Positions 26,241 to 34,859 of a stretch of DNA of 64,000 bases are shown one piece after another. Source of the stretch: UBA4615 sp046046245 (GTDB lineage: Bacteria > Pseudomonadota > Gammaproteobacteria > Burkholderiales > Burkholderiaceae_E); the NCBI GenBank assembly GCA_046046245.1, contig JBJOKE010000011.1:62001-126000 (forward strand), written 5' to 3'. The translations under genes were made by a program, and so were the position numbers. The notes under the pieces were generated by a model, which ran no database searches, had not been told where the DNA came from, and saw only the letters and a list, made by a program, of their open reading frames with translations. Position 1 is the stretch's first letter. Each line of letters opens with the position of its first letter.

Positions 26241-28019
26241 ATGGCGAAGGACACGATCCGGATCGGCAGCGCGTCGGGCTTCTGGGGCGACACCGCCGCA
26301 GCCGCGCCGCAGCTCGTGCGTCGCGGCGACATCGACTACCTGGTCTTCGATTACCTGGCCGAGGTCACGATGTCGATCATGGCCGCGCAGAAGGCCAAGG
26401 ACCCCGCCGCCGGCTATGCACGCGACTTCGTCGAGATCACGATGAGGCAGCTGCTGCCCGAGCTGAAGGCGAAGGGCGTTCGCGTGGTGGCGAACGCCGG
26501 CGGCGTCAACCCGCTCGCCTGCCGCGACGCGCTCGCCCGCATCGCGGCCGAGCTGGGCGTGCCGATCCGCATCGGTGTCGTGCTGGGCGACGACCTGTCG
26601 ACGCAGGCCGAGGCGCTGCGGGCCGAGGGCACGGTCGAGATGTTCAGCAGCGCGCCGTTCCCGAGCCGGCTCGCGAGCGTCAATGCCTACCTCGGCGCGC
26701 TGCCGATCGCCCGCGCGCTCGACGCAGGCGCGGATGTGGTGATCACCGGCCGCTGCGTCGACTCCGCGGTCACGCTGGGCGTGATGGTCCATGCGTTCGG
26801 CTGGGACCCGTCGGACTTCGACCGCCTCGCGCAGGGCACGCTCGCCGGCCACATCGTCGAGTGCGGCGCCCAGGGCACCGGCGGTCTGTTCACCGACTGG
26901 GACACCGTGCCCGGCTGGGACGACATCGGCTATCCGATCGTCGAGGCCCGACCCGATGGCAGCTTCGAGGTCACCAAGCCGCCCGGCACCGGCGGCCTGG
27001 TCAGCTGCGCGTCGGTGTGCGAGCAGCTGCTCTACGAGATCGGCGATCCGAGGGCCTACCACGTGCCCGACGTCGCCTGCGACTTCACCGCGGTCCGCTT
27101 CGAGCAGACCGGGCCCGACCGTGTCCGGGTGACCGGGGCGCGGGGCCGCGCGCCGACCGACACCTACAAGGTCAGCGCCACCTACCCCGACGGCTTCCGG
27201 AACGTCGCGCTGCTGGTGGTCGCCGGCGAACGGGCCGCGCAGAAGGCGCGCCGCACCGGCGAGGCGCTGCTCGCGCGGATGACGCGGATGCTCGCCGAGC
27301 AGGGTCTGCCCGCCTTCACCGAGACGCGGATCGAGGTGGTCGGCGCCGAGGACATGTACGGTGCGATCGCACGACCCGAGTCGCGCGAGGTGGTGCTCAA
27401 GCTCGCTGCGCGCTCGCCGTCGAAGGCCTCGCTCGAGCTCTTCGCGCGCGAGTTCGCGCCGGCCGGCACCTCGATGTCGCCGGGCACGACCGGCTTCGGC
27501 GGTGGCCGGCCGACGCCGTCGCCGGTGATCCGGCTGTTCTCCTTCCTCGTCCCGAAGCGCCGGGTGCCGGTCGAGATCGACGTCGACGGGGTCCGGACGC
27601 CGGTCGCGATCCCGGTCGACGGCGGCTTCGCCGAGTCCGAGCTGCCGCCCGCGCGGGTGCATGCCGACGCCGTGCTGCCGCCGACGGCCCGGACCGTGAA
27701 GCTGATCGCGCTCGCGCACGGCCGCTCCGGCGACAAGGGCGACAAGGCGAACATCGGCATCGTCGCGCGCCGCCCCGAATGGCTGCCGCTGCTGTCGGCC
27801 TGGCTGACCCCCGAGCGCGTCGCCGCGCACTTCGCGCACAACCGGCCGTCGCGTGTCGAGCGCTTCGACCTGCCCGGCTTCGATGCGATGAACTTCCTGC
27901 TGCACGACGTCCTCGGCGGCGGCGGCATGGCCTCGCTGCGGACCGACAACCTCGCGAAGTGCTATGCGCAGGTGCTGCTGCAGATGGACGTGCCCGCGCC
28001 CGAGGGCGTCGGCGCCTGA
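26241..28019 (+). CDS. atuA: AtuA-family protein (DUF1446 + ferredoxin-like C-terminal domain)
   Basis: A 592-residue protein matching acyclic terpene utilization family AtuA. It begins IRIGSASGFWGDTAAAAPQL and has DYLVFDYLAEVTMSIMA and VVANAGGVNP in the DUF1446 part. Around residues 490-505 the C-terminal domain signature ALAHGRSGDKGDKANIG appears. In Pseudomonas atuA is the first gene of the cluster needed for growth on citronellol and geraniol, but its reaction is not defined. A strong ribosome site (GGGAGGAGA) precedes the ATG. It heads a five-gene run through MaoC, SDR, HMGS-like/DUF35 and thiolase genes. Confidence 0.9.
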   Translation: MAKDTIRIGSASGFWGDTAAAAPQLVRRGDIDYLVFDYLAEVTMSIMAAQKAKDPAAGYARDFVEITMRQLLPELKAKGVRVVANAGGVNPLACRDALARIAAELGVPIRIGVVLGDDLSTQAEALRAEGTVEMFSSAPFPSRLASVNAYLGALPIARALDAGADVVITGRCVDSAVTLGVMVHAFGWDPSDFDRLAQGTLAGHIVECGAQGTGGLFTDWDTVPGWDDIGYPIVEARPDGSFEVTKPPGTGGLVSCASVCEQLLYEIGDPRAYHVPDVACDFTAVRFEQTGPDRVRVTGARGRAPTDTYKVSATYPDGFRNVALLVVAGERAAQKARRTGEALLARMTRMLAEQGLPAFTETRIEVVGAEDMYGAIARPESREVVLKLAARSPSKASLELFAREFAPAGTSMSPGTTGFGGGRPTPSPVIRLFSFLVPKRRVPVEIDVDGVRTPVAIPVDGGFAESELPPARVHADAVLPPTARTVKLIALAHGRSGDKGDKANIGIVARRPEWLPLLSAWLTPERVAAHFAHNRPSRVERFDLPGFDAMNFLLHDVLGGGGMASLRTDNLAKCYAQVLLQMDVPAPEGVGA

Positions 28020-28055
28020 CCCGAGTCCCGAACCCGAACGAAGGAGGAGACCCCC

Positions 28056-28925
28056 GTGCCCATCGACGTCGCCACGCTGAAGAACTGGCCGTTCGAGCCG
28101 ATCGAGCAGCGCTACACCCATCGCGACACCATCCTCTACGCGCTCGGCCTGGGGATCGGCCAGGACCCGCTCGATCCGGTGCAACTGCGCTACACCTACG
28201 AGGACGGCCTGCAGGCGCTGCCGACGATGGCCGTGGTGCTGGGCTCGCCGGGCTTCTTCGCGAAGGACCCGCGGACCGGCATCGACTGGGTGAAGCTGCT
28301 GCACGGCGAGCAGGAGCTCGAGCTGCATGCGCCGCTGCCCTCGGAGGCCACCGTCACCGGCCTCACGAAGGTCACGCGGCTGGTCGACAAGGGCGCGGGC
28401 AAGGGTGCGCTGATGTACTCCGAGCGCACCATCACCGCCGCGAAGAGCGGCACGAAGCTCGCCACCAGCCGCAGCGTGTCGTTCATGCGCGGCGACGGCG
28501 GCTTCTCGGCGAGCGGCCAGCCCTCGGACGAGGCGCCGCCCGCCCGGCCCGCCACGCCCGACACGCCGCCGGACACCGTCTTCGAATGGAAGACCCGGCC
28601 CGAGGCCGCCCTGGTCTATCGGCTCTCGGGCGACTACAACCCGCTGCACGCCGATCCGAAGGTCGCCACCGCCGCCGGCTTCAAGGCGCCGATCCTGCAC
28701 GGGCTGTGCTCGTTCGGCGTGACCGGCTGGGCGCTGGTGAGCGCGGTCTGCGGCGGCGACGCGTCGAAGCTGAGGTCGATCGGCACGCGCTTCGCCTCGC
28801 CGGTCTATCCGGGCGAGACGCTGCGCGTGGAGATCTGGAAGAACGGTGGGGCCGTGCAGTTCCGCACCCGGGTGGTCGAGCGCGACATCGTCGTACTGAG
28901 CCACGGCACCGCGACGATCGCTTGA
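28056..28925 (+). CDS. MaoC-family 2-enoyl-CoA hydratase
   Basis: A 289-residue double hot-dog hydratase of the type found in peroxisomal multifunctional enzyme 2. The hydratase-2 active-site motif is clear at YRLSGDYNPLHADPKVATAAGFKAPILHG: the Asp and His of D-x4-H are in place. The N-terminal half is the degenerate hot dog. The product would be an (R)-3-hydroxyacyl-CoA, which the next gene's MFE2-type SDR could oxidise. The GTG start at 28056 is set by an AAGGAGGAGA ribosome site nine bases upstream. Confidence 0.9.
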   Translation: MPIDVATLKNWPFEPIEQRYTHRDTILYALGLGIGQDPLDPVQLRYTYEDGLQALPTMAVVLGSPGFFAKDPRTGIDWVKLLHGEQELELHAPLPSEATVTGLTKVTRLVDKGAGKGALMYSERTITAAKSGTKLATSRSVSFMRGDGGFSASGQPSDEAPPARPATPDTPPDTVFEWKTRPEAALVYRLSGDYNPLHADPKVATAAGFKAPILHGLCSFGVTGWALVSAVCGGDASKLRSIGTRFASPVYPGETLRVEIWKNGGAVQFRTRVVERDIVVLSHGTATIA

Positions 28926-28955
28926 GACGAACCAGGAAGAAGGGAGAAGAAGGGA

Positions 28956-29867
28956 ATGTCGATGCTGAAGGACAAGGTCGTGATCGTCACCGGCTCGGGC
29001 CGGGGCATCGGTCGCGACATCGCGATGATGATGGCCGCGCACGGCGCGAAGGTCGTGGTCAACGACCCGGGCGTGTCGGCGAGCGGCGAGGGCCAGGACG
29101 CCGGGCCGGCCGCGCAGGTGGTCGACGAGATCCGCAAGGCCGGCGGCACCGCGGTCGCGAACACCGATTCGGTCGCCGAGTGGGAGTCGGCCAACCGGAT
29201 CGTGAAGACCGCGGTCGACGCGTTCGGGACGGTCCACGCGGTGGTCAACAACGCGGGCATCCTGCGCGACCGCATCTTCCACAACATGTCGGTCGACGAG
29301 TGGAAGGCGGTCATCGACGTCCACCTGAACGGCTCGTTCTACATGGCCAAGGCGGTGGCGGCGATCTTCAAGAGCGAGGAGCGCGGCGCCTTCGTGCACA
29401 TGACCTCCACCTCGGGCCTGATCGGCAACTTCGGCCAGGCGAACTACGCGGCGGCCAAGCTCGGCATCGTCGGGCTCTCCAAGTCGATCGCCCTCGACAT
29501 GGCCCGCTTCAAGGTGCGCTCGAACTGCATCTCGCCGTTCGCCTGGAGCCGGCTGATCGGCACGATCCCCTCGGACACGCCCGAGCAGCAGGCTCGGCTC
29601 GCGCGGATGCAGGCGATGGAGACGGCGAAGATCGCGCCGCTCGCCGTCTACCTGTGCAGCGACCAGGCCGAGCGCGTCAGCGGCCAGATCTTCGCGGTCC
29701 GCGCGAACGAGATCTTCCTGATGGGCCAGAGCCGCCCGATCCGCTCGGTCCACCGCGGCGAGGGCTGGACGCCCGAGACGGTCGCGAACCACGCGATCCC
29801 CGCGATGGAGAAGAGCTTCTACCCGCTGGAGCGCTCCGGCGACGTCTTCAACTGGGACCCGGTCTGA
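28956..29867 (+). CDS. MFE2-type SDR, (R)-3-hydroxyacyl-CoA dehydrogenase-like
   Basis: A 303-residue short-chain dehydrogenase. The cofactor loop is TGSGRGIG, the NNAG segment is present and the catalytic Tyr-x3-Lys is NYAAAK. The Asp in VVNDPG after the second strand points to NAD. The N-terminal resemblance and length match the dehydrogenase unit of peroxisomal multifunctional enzyme 2. It follows the MaoC hydratase by 30 bases, and together they form a hydration/oxidation pair. The next gene starts one base after its stop. A repeated GGGAGAAGAAGG is the ribosome site. Confidence 0.88.
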   Translation: MSMLKDKVVIVTGSGRGIGRDIAMMMAAHGAKVVVNDPGVSASGEGQDAGPAAQVVDEIRKAGGTAVANTDSVAEWESANRIVKTAVDAFGTVHAVVNNAGILRDRIFHNMSVDEWKAVIDVHLNGSFYMAKAVAAIFKSEERGAFVHMTSTSGLIGNFGQANYAAAKLGIVGLSKSIALDMARFKVRSNCISPFAWSRLIGTIPSDTPEQQARLARMQAMETAKIAPLAVYLCSDQAERVSGQIFAVRANEIFLMGQSRPIRSVHRGEGWTPETVANHAIPAMEKSFYPLERSGDVFNWDPV

Positions 29868-29868
29868 C

Positions 29869-31308
29869 ATGACAGCTTCATTCGGCATCCTCTCGGTCGG
29901 CGCGTACCTGCCGCGCGCCCGCATGCAGCGCAAGGCCGTGGCCGCGGCCAACGGCTGGTTCGCGCCGGGCCTGAAGGGCCTGGGCAAGGGCGAGCGCACG
30001 ATCGGCAACTGGGACGAGGACACGATCACGATGGCGGTCGAGGCCGCCCGCGACTGCCTCGGCGACCTGGACCGCTCGGGCCTGAAGCAGCTGGTGCTGG
30101 CCTCGACCACGCACCCGTTCGACGACCGCCAGAACGCGACGGTGGTCGCCACCGCGCTGCACCTGCCGAGCGCGCTGCGCACGGCCGACGCCGCCGGCAG
30201 CCTGCGTGCCGGCACCGGCGCGCTGATCGCCGCGCTGGAAGGCCGTGACCGCACGCTGGTCGTCGCCGCCGACATGCGCCGGGCGAAGGCCGGTAGCACG
30301 CAGGAGATGCAGTACGGCGACGGCGCGGCCGCGGTGCTGGTCGGCGAGGGCACGCCGATCGCGACGCTGGTCGGCGCGCACACCGAGTCGGTCGACTTCG
30401 TCCACCAGTACCGGATGCACGACCGCAACAGCGACTACGGCTGGGAGGAGCGCTGGATCCGCGACGAGGGCTACCTGAAGCTGGTGCCGCGCGCGGTCGG
30501 CGCGCTGCTGAAGCGCTGCGGGGTCGAGCCGGGGGCGGTCGCGCACTTCGTGATGCCGGGCACGCTGTCGAAGGTCCAGGCCGCGGTCGCGAAGAAGTGC
30601 GGGCTGCCCGAGACCGCGGTCCGCGACCCGCTGGGCGCCACCGTCGGCGACACCGGCGCCGCGCATCCGCTGCTGATGCTGGCGGCCGCGCTGGATGACG
30701 CGAAGCCCGGCGACAAGGTCCTGGTGGCGGGCTTCGGCGAGGGCTGCGACGTGCTGCTGCTCGAGGTGGGGCAGGGCGCGTCGGCCGCGAAGCGCGGTTT
30801 CAGGGGGGCGCTCGCCGACCGTCGCGAGGAGTCGAACTACCTGCGCTGGCTGAGCTTCACCGGCACGATCGACCTGGAGCGAGGCATGCGTGCCGAGGTC
30901 GACAAGGCCACCGCGATGACGGTGCTCTACCGGAACCGCGACATGATCGAGGGGCTGGTGGGTGGCAGGTGCCGGGCCTGCGGCACGGTACAGTTCCCGC
31001 GCCAGCGCTACTGCGTGAACCCCGCCTGCAACGCGCTCGACAGCCAGGACGACTACGTCTTCAGCGAGCGGACCGGCAAGGTGATCTCGTACACGGCCGA
31101 CGGCCTGACCTACAGTCCCGACCCGCCGACCTACTTCGGGATGGTGCAGGTCGACGGCGGCGGGCGCATGCTGATGGACTTCACCGAGGTCGATCCGGCC
31201 GCGATGGACGTCGGGCTGCCGGTGAAGATGGTGTTCCGGATCAAGGACGCGGACCCCAACCGGGGCTTCGTGCGGTATTTCTGGAAGGCCGCGCCTGCGC
31301 GCGGCTGA
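29869..31308 (+). CDS. HMG-CoA synthase-like (thiolase-fold) protein fused to a DUF35 OB-fold domain
   Basis: A 479-residue fusion. Residues 1 to about 340 have the thiolase/HMG-CoA synthase fold (GILSVGAYLPRARM, then NATVVATAL, ATVGDTGAAHPLLML and VLVAGFGEGCDVLLLEV). About 355-479 form a DUF35 domain: a rubredoxin-like zinc knuckle CRAC (368-371) with Cys382 and Cys387, then an OB fold. The nucleophile is odd: in the family D-x4-Cys segment the sequence is D107-A-A-G-S-L112, so Leu replaces Cys, with Ser beside it. In archaea separate HMGS, DUF35 and thiolase proteins form one complex; here two are fused and the thiolase gene follows after 20 bases. Possible roles are retro-aldol/retro-Claisen cleavage or a scaffold. 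Confidence 0.85.
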   Translation: MTASFGILSVGAYLPRARMQRKAVAAANGWFAPGLKGLGKGERTIGNWDEDTITMAVEAARDCLGDLDRSGLKQLVLASTTHPFDDRQNATVVATALHLPSALRTADAAGSLRAGTGALIAALEGRDRTLVVAADMRRAKAGSTQEMQYGDGAAAVLVGEGTPIATLVGAHTESVDFVHQYRMHDRNSDYGWEERWIRDEGYLKLVPRAVGALLKRCGVEPGAVAHFVMPGTLSKVQAAVAKKCGLPETAVRDPLGATVGDTGAAHPLLMLAAALDDAKPGDKVLVAGFGEGCDVLLLEVGQGASAAKRGFRGALADRREESNYLRWLSFTGTIDLERGMRAEVDKATAMTVLYRNRDMIEGLVGGRCRACGTVQFPRQRYCVNPACNALDSQDDYVFSERTGKVISYTADGLTYSPDPPTYFGMVQVDGGGRMLMDFTEVDPAAMDVGLPVKMVFRIKDADPNRGFVRYFWKAAPARG

Positions 31309-31328
31309 CGACGGACGAGGAGAACGAC

Positions 31329-32531
31329 ATGGCGAGCGGAATCAAGGACAAGGTGGTCATCCTCGGGATGGGCTGCTCCAAGTTCGGCGAGCGCTGGGAC
31401 GCGAACGCCCAGGACCTGATGGTCGAGGCCTTCGAGGAGGCGCTGAAGGACGCGGGCATCGAGCGCAAGCAGATCGATGCGGCGTGGCTGGGCACCGCGA
31501 TCGAGGAGCAGCACCTCGGCAAGTCGGCCGTGCCGCTGGCGATGACGCTGAGGCTGCCCTACATCCCGGTCACCCGCGTGGAGAACTACTGCGCGACCGG
31601 TACCGAGGCCCTGCGCGGCGCGGTCTATGCGGTGGCCTCCGGCGCGGCCGACATCGCGCTGGCGCTGGGTGTCGAGAAGCTGAAGGACACCGGCTACGGC
31701 GGCCTGCCGCAGCGCAGCCGCGGTGCCCTGAACGACCTGTTCTGGCCGAACCTGTCGGCGCCGGGCTCGTTCGCGCAGCTGGCGGCCGCCTACCGCGCCA
31801 AGCACGGCGCGAACAAGGAGGACCTGAAGCGGGCGATGGCGCACATCTCGGTGAAGTCGCACGCGAATGCCGCGAAGAACGCGAAGGCGCACCTGCGCAA
31901 CGCGATCACCGAGGAGGACGTGCTGAAGGCGCCGATGATCGCCGAGCCGCTGGGGCTCTACGACTGCTGCGGCGTGTCCGACGGCTCGGCCTGCGCGATC
32001 GTCACCACGCCCGACATCGCGCGCGGCCTCGGCAAGAAGGACCTGGTCGCCGTGAAGGCGCTGCAGCTCGCGGTCTCGAATGGCGAGGAAGTCCAGTTCG
32101 ACAAGTGGGACGGCTCGTACTTCGCGACCACCCGGGTCGCGGCGGCGCGCGCCTACAAGGAAGCCGGCATCACGAAGCCCCGCGACCAGGTCTCGCTGGT
32201 CGACGTGCACGACTGCTTCTCGGTCACCGAGCTGGTCACGATGGAGGACCTGCAGCTGTCCGCCGAAGGCACGGCGATCCGGGACGTGCTCGACGGCTTC
32301 TACGACGCCGACGGCACGGTGCCCTGCCAGATCGACGGGGGGCTCAAGTGCTTCGGCCACCCGATCGGCGCCTCCGGCCTGCGGATGGTCTACGAGATGT
32401 ACCTGCAGCTGAGCGGCCGTGCCGGCGAGCGGCAGCGGTCGGCGCCGGTCTGGGGGATGACGCACAACCTCGGCGGATTCCCGAGCCAGAACGTCTCGTC
32501 CGTGACGATCGTCGGACAGTACGGGGCCTGA
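31329..32531 (+). CDS. SCP2-type thiolase
   Basis: A 400-residue thiolase of the sterol carrier protein/acetyl-CoA acetyltransferase type. The nucleophilic Cys is present at position 88 (VENYCATGTEAL). The other active-site pieces are VDVHDCFSVTE and KCFGHPIGASG, giving His and a second Cys region. It ends in THNLGGFPSQNVSSVTI. It lies 20 bases after the HMGS-like/DUF35 gene, the arrangement of the archaeal thiolase/HMGS/DUF35 complex and of actinobacterial aldolase-DUF35 pairs. It would cleave a 3-oxoacyl-CoA made by the upstream SDR. Last gene of the operon; repeats and hairpins follow its stop. Confidence 0.9.
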   Translation: MASGIKDKVVILGMGCSKFGERWDANAQDLMVEAFEEALKDAGIERKQIDAAWLGTAIEEQHLGKSAVPLAMTLRLPYIPVTRVENYCATGTEALRGAVYAVASGAADIALALGVEKLKDTGYGGLPQRSRGALNDLFWPNLSAPGSFAQLAAAYRAKHGANKEDLKRAMAHISVKSHANAAKNAKAHLRNAITEEDVLKAPMIAEPLGLYDCCGVSDGSACAIVTTPDIARGLGKKDLVAVKALQLAVSNGEEVQFDKWDGSYFATTRVAAARAYKEAGITKPRDQVSLVDVHDCFSVTELVTMEDLQLSAEGTAIRDVLDGFYDADGTVPCQIDGGLKCFGHPIGASGLRMVYEMYLQLSGRAGERQRSAPVWGMTHNLGGFPSQNVSSVTIVGQYGA

Positions 32532-32562
32532 GGCGGGGTTTCGGCGAGCACTGCTCGCCGCC
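32527..32562. repeat. 36-bp repeat, copy 1, with an internal palindrome
   Basis: Identical to the copy at 32608-32643. Inside is the near-perfect palindrome GGCGAGCA-C-TGCTCGCC. It overlaps the thiolase stop codon. Likely a REP-like or terminator element. Confidence 0.8.
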
Positions 32563-32572
32563 GCCTCAGGGG

Positions 32573-32594
32573 GACCCGGCATGCTTGCCGGGTC
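32573..32594. terminator. Hairpin between the two 36-bp repeats
   Basis: Perfect 9-bp arms GACCCGGCA and TGCCGGGTC with loop TGCT. It lies in the 130-base gap between the thiolase gene and a convergent gene. It has no T-tract, so termination would be of an atypical kind. Confidence 0.5.
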
Positions 32595-32607
32595 CGCGGG
32601 CTGCAGG

Positions 32608-32643
32608 CCTGAGGCGGGGTTTCGGCGAGCACTGCTCGCCGCC
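32608..32643. repeat. 36-bp repeat, copy 2
   Basis: Exact second copy of the 32527-32562 element, 81 bases away in the same orientation, again with the GGCGAGCA/TGCTCGCC palindrome. It stands 18 bases from the stop of the convergent hydrolase gene. Confidence 0.8.
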
Positions 32644-32661
32644 GGCGGAGCGGGGCGCGGT

Positions 32662-33626
32662 TCAGCGCCGCGCGCCGTCGACCTCGGCGCAGAGCGCGTC
32701 GAGCAGTGCGCCGAAGCGCTCGGGCCGGTCGTCGAACAGCGCGTGGCCGGCATCCTCGAACAGAGCTCGACGCGGCTGGCCGGACGCGCCGCGAGATGGG
32801 CCGCGGCCTGAGCGCGGTATTGCGGCGTGATCGCGATCCACAGCGGCCGGCGCAGCCCGCGGGCCGCGTCGCGCAGCCGGGCTCGGTCGAGGCCCCCGTC
32901 GAGCATCGACAGGCCGCCCTCGAGCGGCACCCGGGCCATCGCCGCGGCGAGCGACGCGATCCGCTCGGGGGGCTGCGGCCGTCGGAAGATCGCATGCGCG
33001 AAGTCGGCGAGCGCAGTCGTGCGGTCCTCGCGCAGCCGATGGCGGAACGCGGCGACCCCGTCGCCTTTGCCGGCCGGGCCCTCGCCCAGCGAACTGTCGA
33101 CCAGCAGCACGCCGGCGATCCCCGCGTCGCCATGCCGCGGCAATCCGTGCAGCAGCTCGACGCCGGCGGGCGACCAGGCGACCCCGATCGTCGGCCGTCC
33201 GACGGCAGCGATCGCCTCGAACAGGTCGGCGGCCCGACGGTCGGCGCCGTAGCCGGTCGCGGGGACCTCGGACTCGCCCTCTCCTCGCGGATCGACGGCG
33301 ATCGCCGGCCGGGTCGCGGACAGCCGGTCGAGCTGCGGACGCCGGATCGTGGCGGGCAGGCACCAGCCGGGCACCATCAGGACCGGGGTGCCGGTCCGCT
33401 CGAGCCCCGCTGAGAGCGTCGACGGCGCGACGCCGTCCGACGTGACGATGCGGTCGCGGTCGGTCGGCTCCGGTACCGGCGCGTTCGTCTGCGCGCGGGC
33501 CTGCGGCGCCGGCGCCTTCGCGCTCGACGAGGCGCGGGCAGGCGCCGCCACCGCGCCCGTGACGCCGGCGGCCCGCAACCCGGCGTCCGTCGCCGCGCGC
33601 AGCCAGCGGAGGCGTGCCCGGTTCAC
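32662..33626 (-). pseudogene. Alpha/beta hydrolase with a frameshift before the catalytic His
   Basis: Reading from the GTG at 33626 gives an alpha/beta hydrolase: VPGWCLPATI oxyanion region and AWSPAG nucleophile elbow (Ser). The frame is lost near 32761-32765. After adding one base the frame continues through FEDAGHALFDDRPERFGALL, which carries the catalytic His, to a stop at 32662. The restored length is 321 residues. The lesion looks like a lost C (CTCTG where CTCCTG would give Leu-Leu-Phe). The start overlaps the upstream gene's stop (GTGA). It may be a true pseudogene or a base-calling error in a GC run; the upstream neighbour has the same type of lesion. Confidence 0.75.
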
Positions 33627-34767
33627 CGCTCGCGCCGTGCGACCCGCTTCGTCGATCGGCCGTCCCGTCCCTTGTAGCCGAACGGGAAGTCGATCGCGGG
33701 TACAGTGCCGGCGCTGCGGTAGGCCGCCTCGAGATCGGGCTGCGCCGCGTAGCGCATCGACTTCAGCGGCGGTGAGTAGATGCCATAGAGCCGCACCGAC
33801 CAGCCCGGCTCGCTCAGATGGCGGTACGGGATCCCGGTGTCGTCCTGCACGACGACCCCGGCGGCGGCGAGCAGCGCGTCTCGGGTCGCGGCGAACTGTC
33901 GGTCGTGCAGCAGGCAGGACGCCGACTTCAGGAACGCGGTCGCCGGGCGCGCGGCGGTCAGTCGTTCGAGGAACTGCGGATACCAGCGCAGCTCGCGGTC
34001 GGTCGCGTCGAGCGAGTGGTACTCGAGCATGCGGGCCGGACCGCCTTCACGTGCGAACGCGATCCGCACGCCGCGCAGCGGGATCCGCGGGCGACCGACG
34101 CCGGAGCGCAGGTCCGGCGCGCCGTACCCGGCACTCAGCCGCGGGAACGGATCGAGCGGCTCGACCGCCGCGATCCGGTGCCCGGTCAGCGCCATCGTCG
34201 CGACGAACACCGGCAGCGTGCCCTTGAGGTAGGGCGAGGTCAGCTGGCGCGTCATCGCGTCGGTGATGAAGTCGTTCCGCTCGAACAGGTCGCCCAGCGC
34301 CGCGCGCACGTCTGCCAGCAGCTTCGGCAGCGCGGTGGCGTCCAGGCGCTCGAGTTCGGGCAGCCGGCCCGGTCGTTCGAGGCCGACGCACAGCATCCGC
34401 GGAGGCGTCCGGAAGAGGGCGTCGGCGTCAGGACGCCCGGGCCGGAGAACGGGTAGAGCAGGGTACGGCGCGACGCGTCGGCGATCTTCAGCTCCGCGTC
34501 GCGCCAGCGGCCCATCGCGTCCAGCCGCGGTCTTGCCTCGGCCCAGCGGACCTGGACCCCGTCCCGGTGTGCGCGCCAGTCCGCGGTCGCGGCGATCCGG
34601 TCGGCGAGCGGATGGCCTGGCGGCGGCTCGACCCCGGCGATGAGTCGCGCAACGAGATCGGGCTCGAGCGACAGCGGTATGGAGGCGGTATCGGGAAGGG
34701 AGGTCCCGTGAGCGCGGGGGAGGAGCAGGGCGCTCGCGAGCAGGCCGGCGAAGCGGCGTCGACGCAT
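33623..34767 (-). pseudogene. Conserved hypothetical exported protein with a frameshift
   Basis: I do not recognise the family. The start at 34767 gives a signal peptide (MRRRRFAGLLASALLLPRAHG). The frame breaks near 34421-34428, within TLLYPFSGPGVLT. Adding one base joins it to ADALFRTPPRMLCVGLERPG and the remaining 270 residues, for 381 in all. The lost base is probably a G (ACGCC where ACGGCC would read Thr-Ala). The C-terminal part has many aromatic and basic residues (LRWYPQFLERL, SVRLYGIYSPPLKSMRYA) and ends in GYKGRDGRSTKRVARRER. It overlaps the hydrolase gene by four bases and diverges from the BcsE-like gene. Pseudogene or sequencing error cannot be told apart here. Confidence 0.65.
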
Positions 34768-34859
34768 GGGGCGGGGTCGCGGACAACCTGAACACCGCCG
34801 GTCGGCCGCCGGGCGGCAATTGCCTGGACCGTTTCGCCGACGGCATAGTGGATCTCGCC

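Noticed and set aside
25476..30428. A minus-strand open frame of about 1,650 codons opposite the AtuA operon
   Set aside because: It is antisense to five well-supported genes, and its composition is typical of a GC-rich antisense frame.
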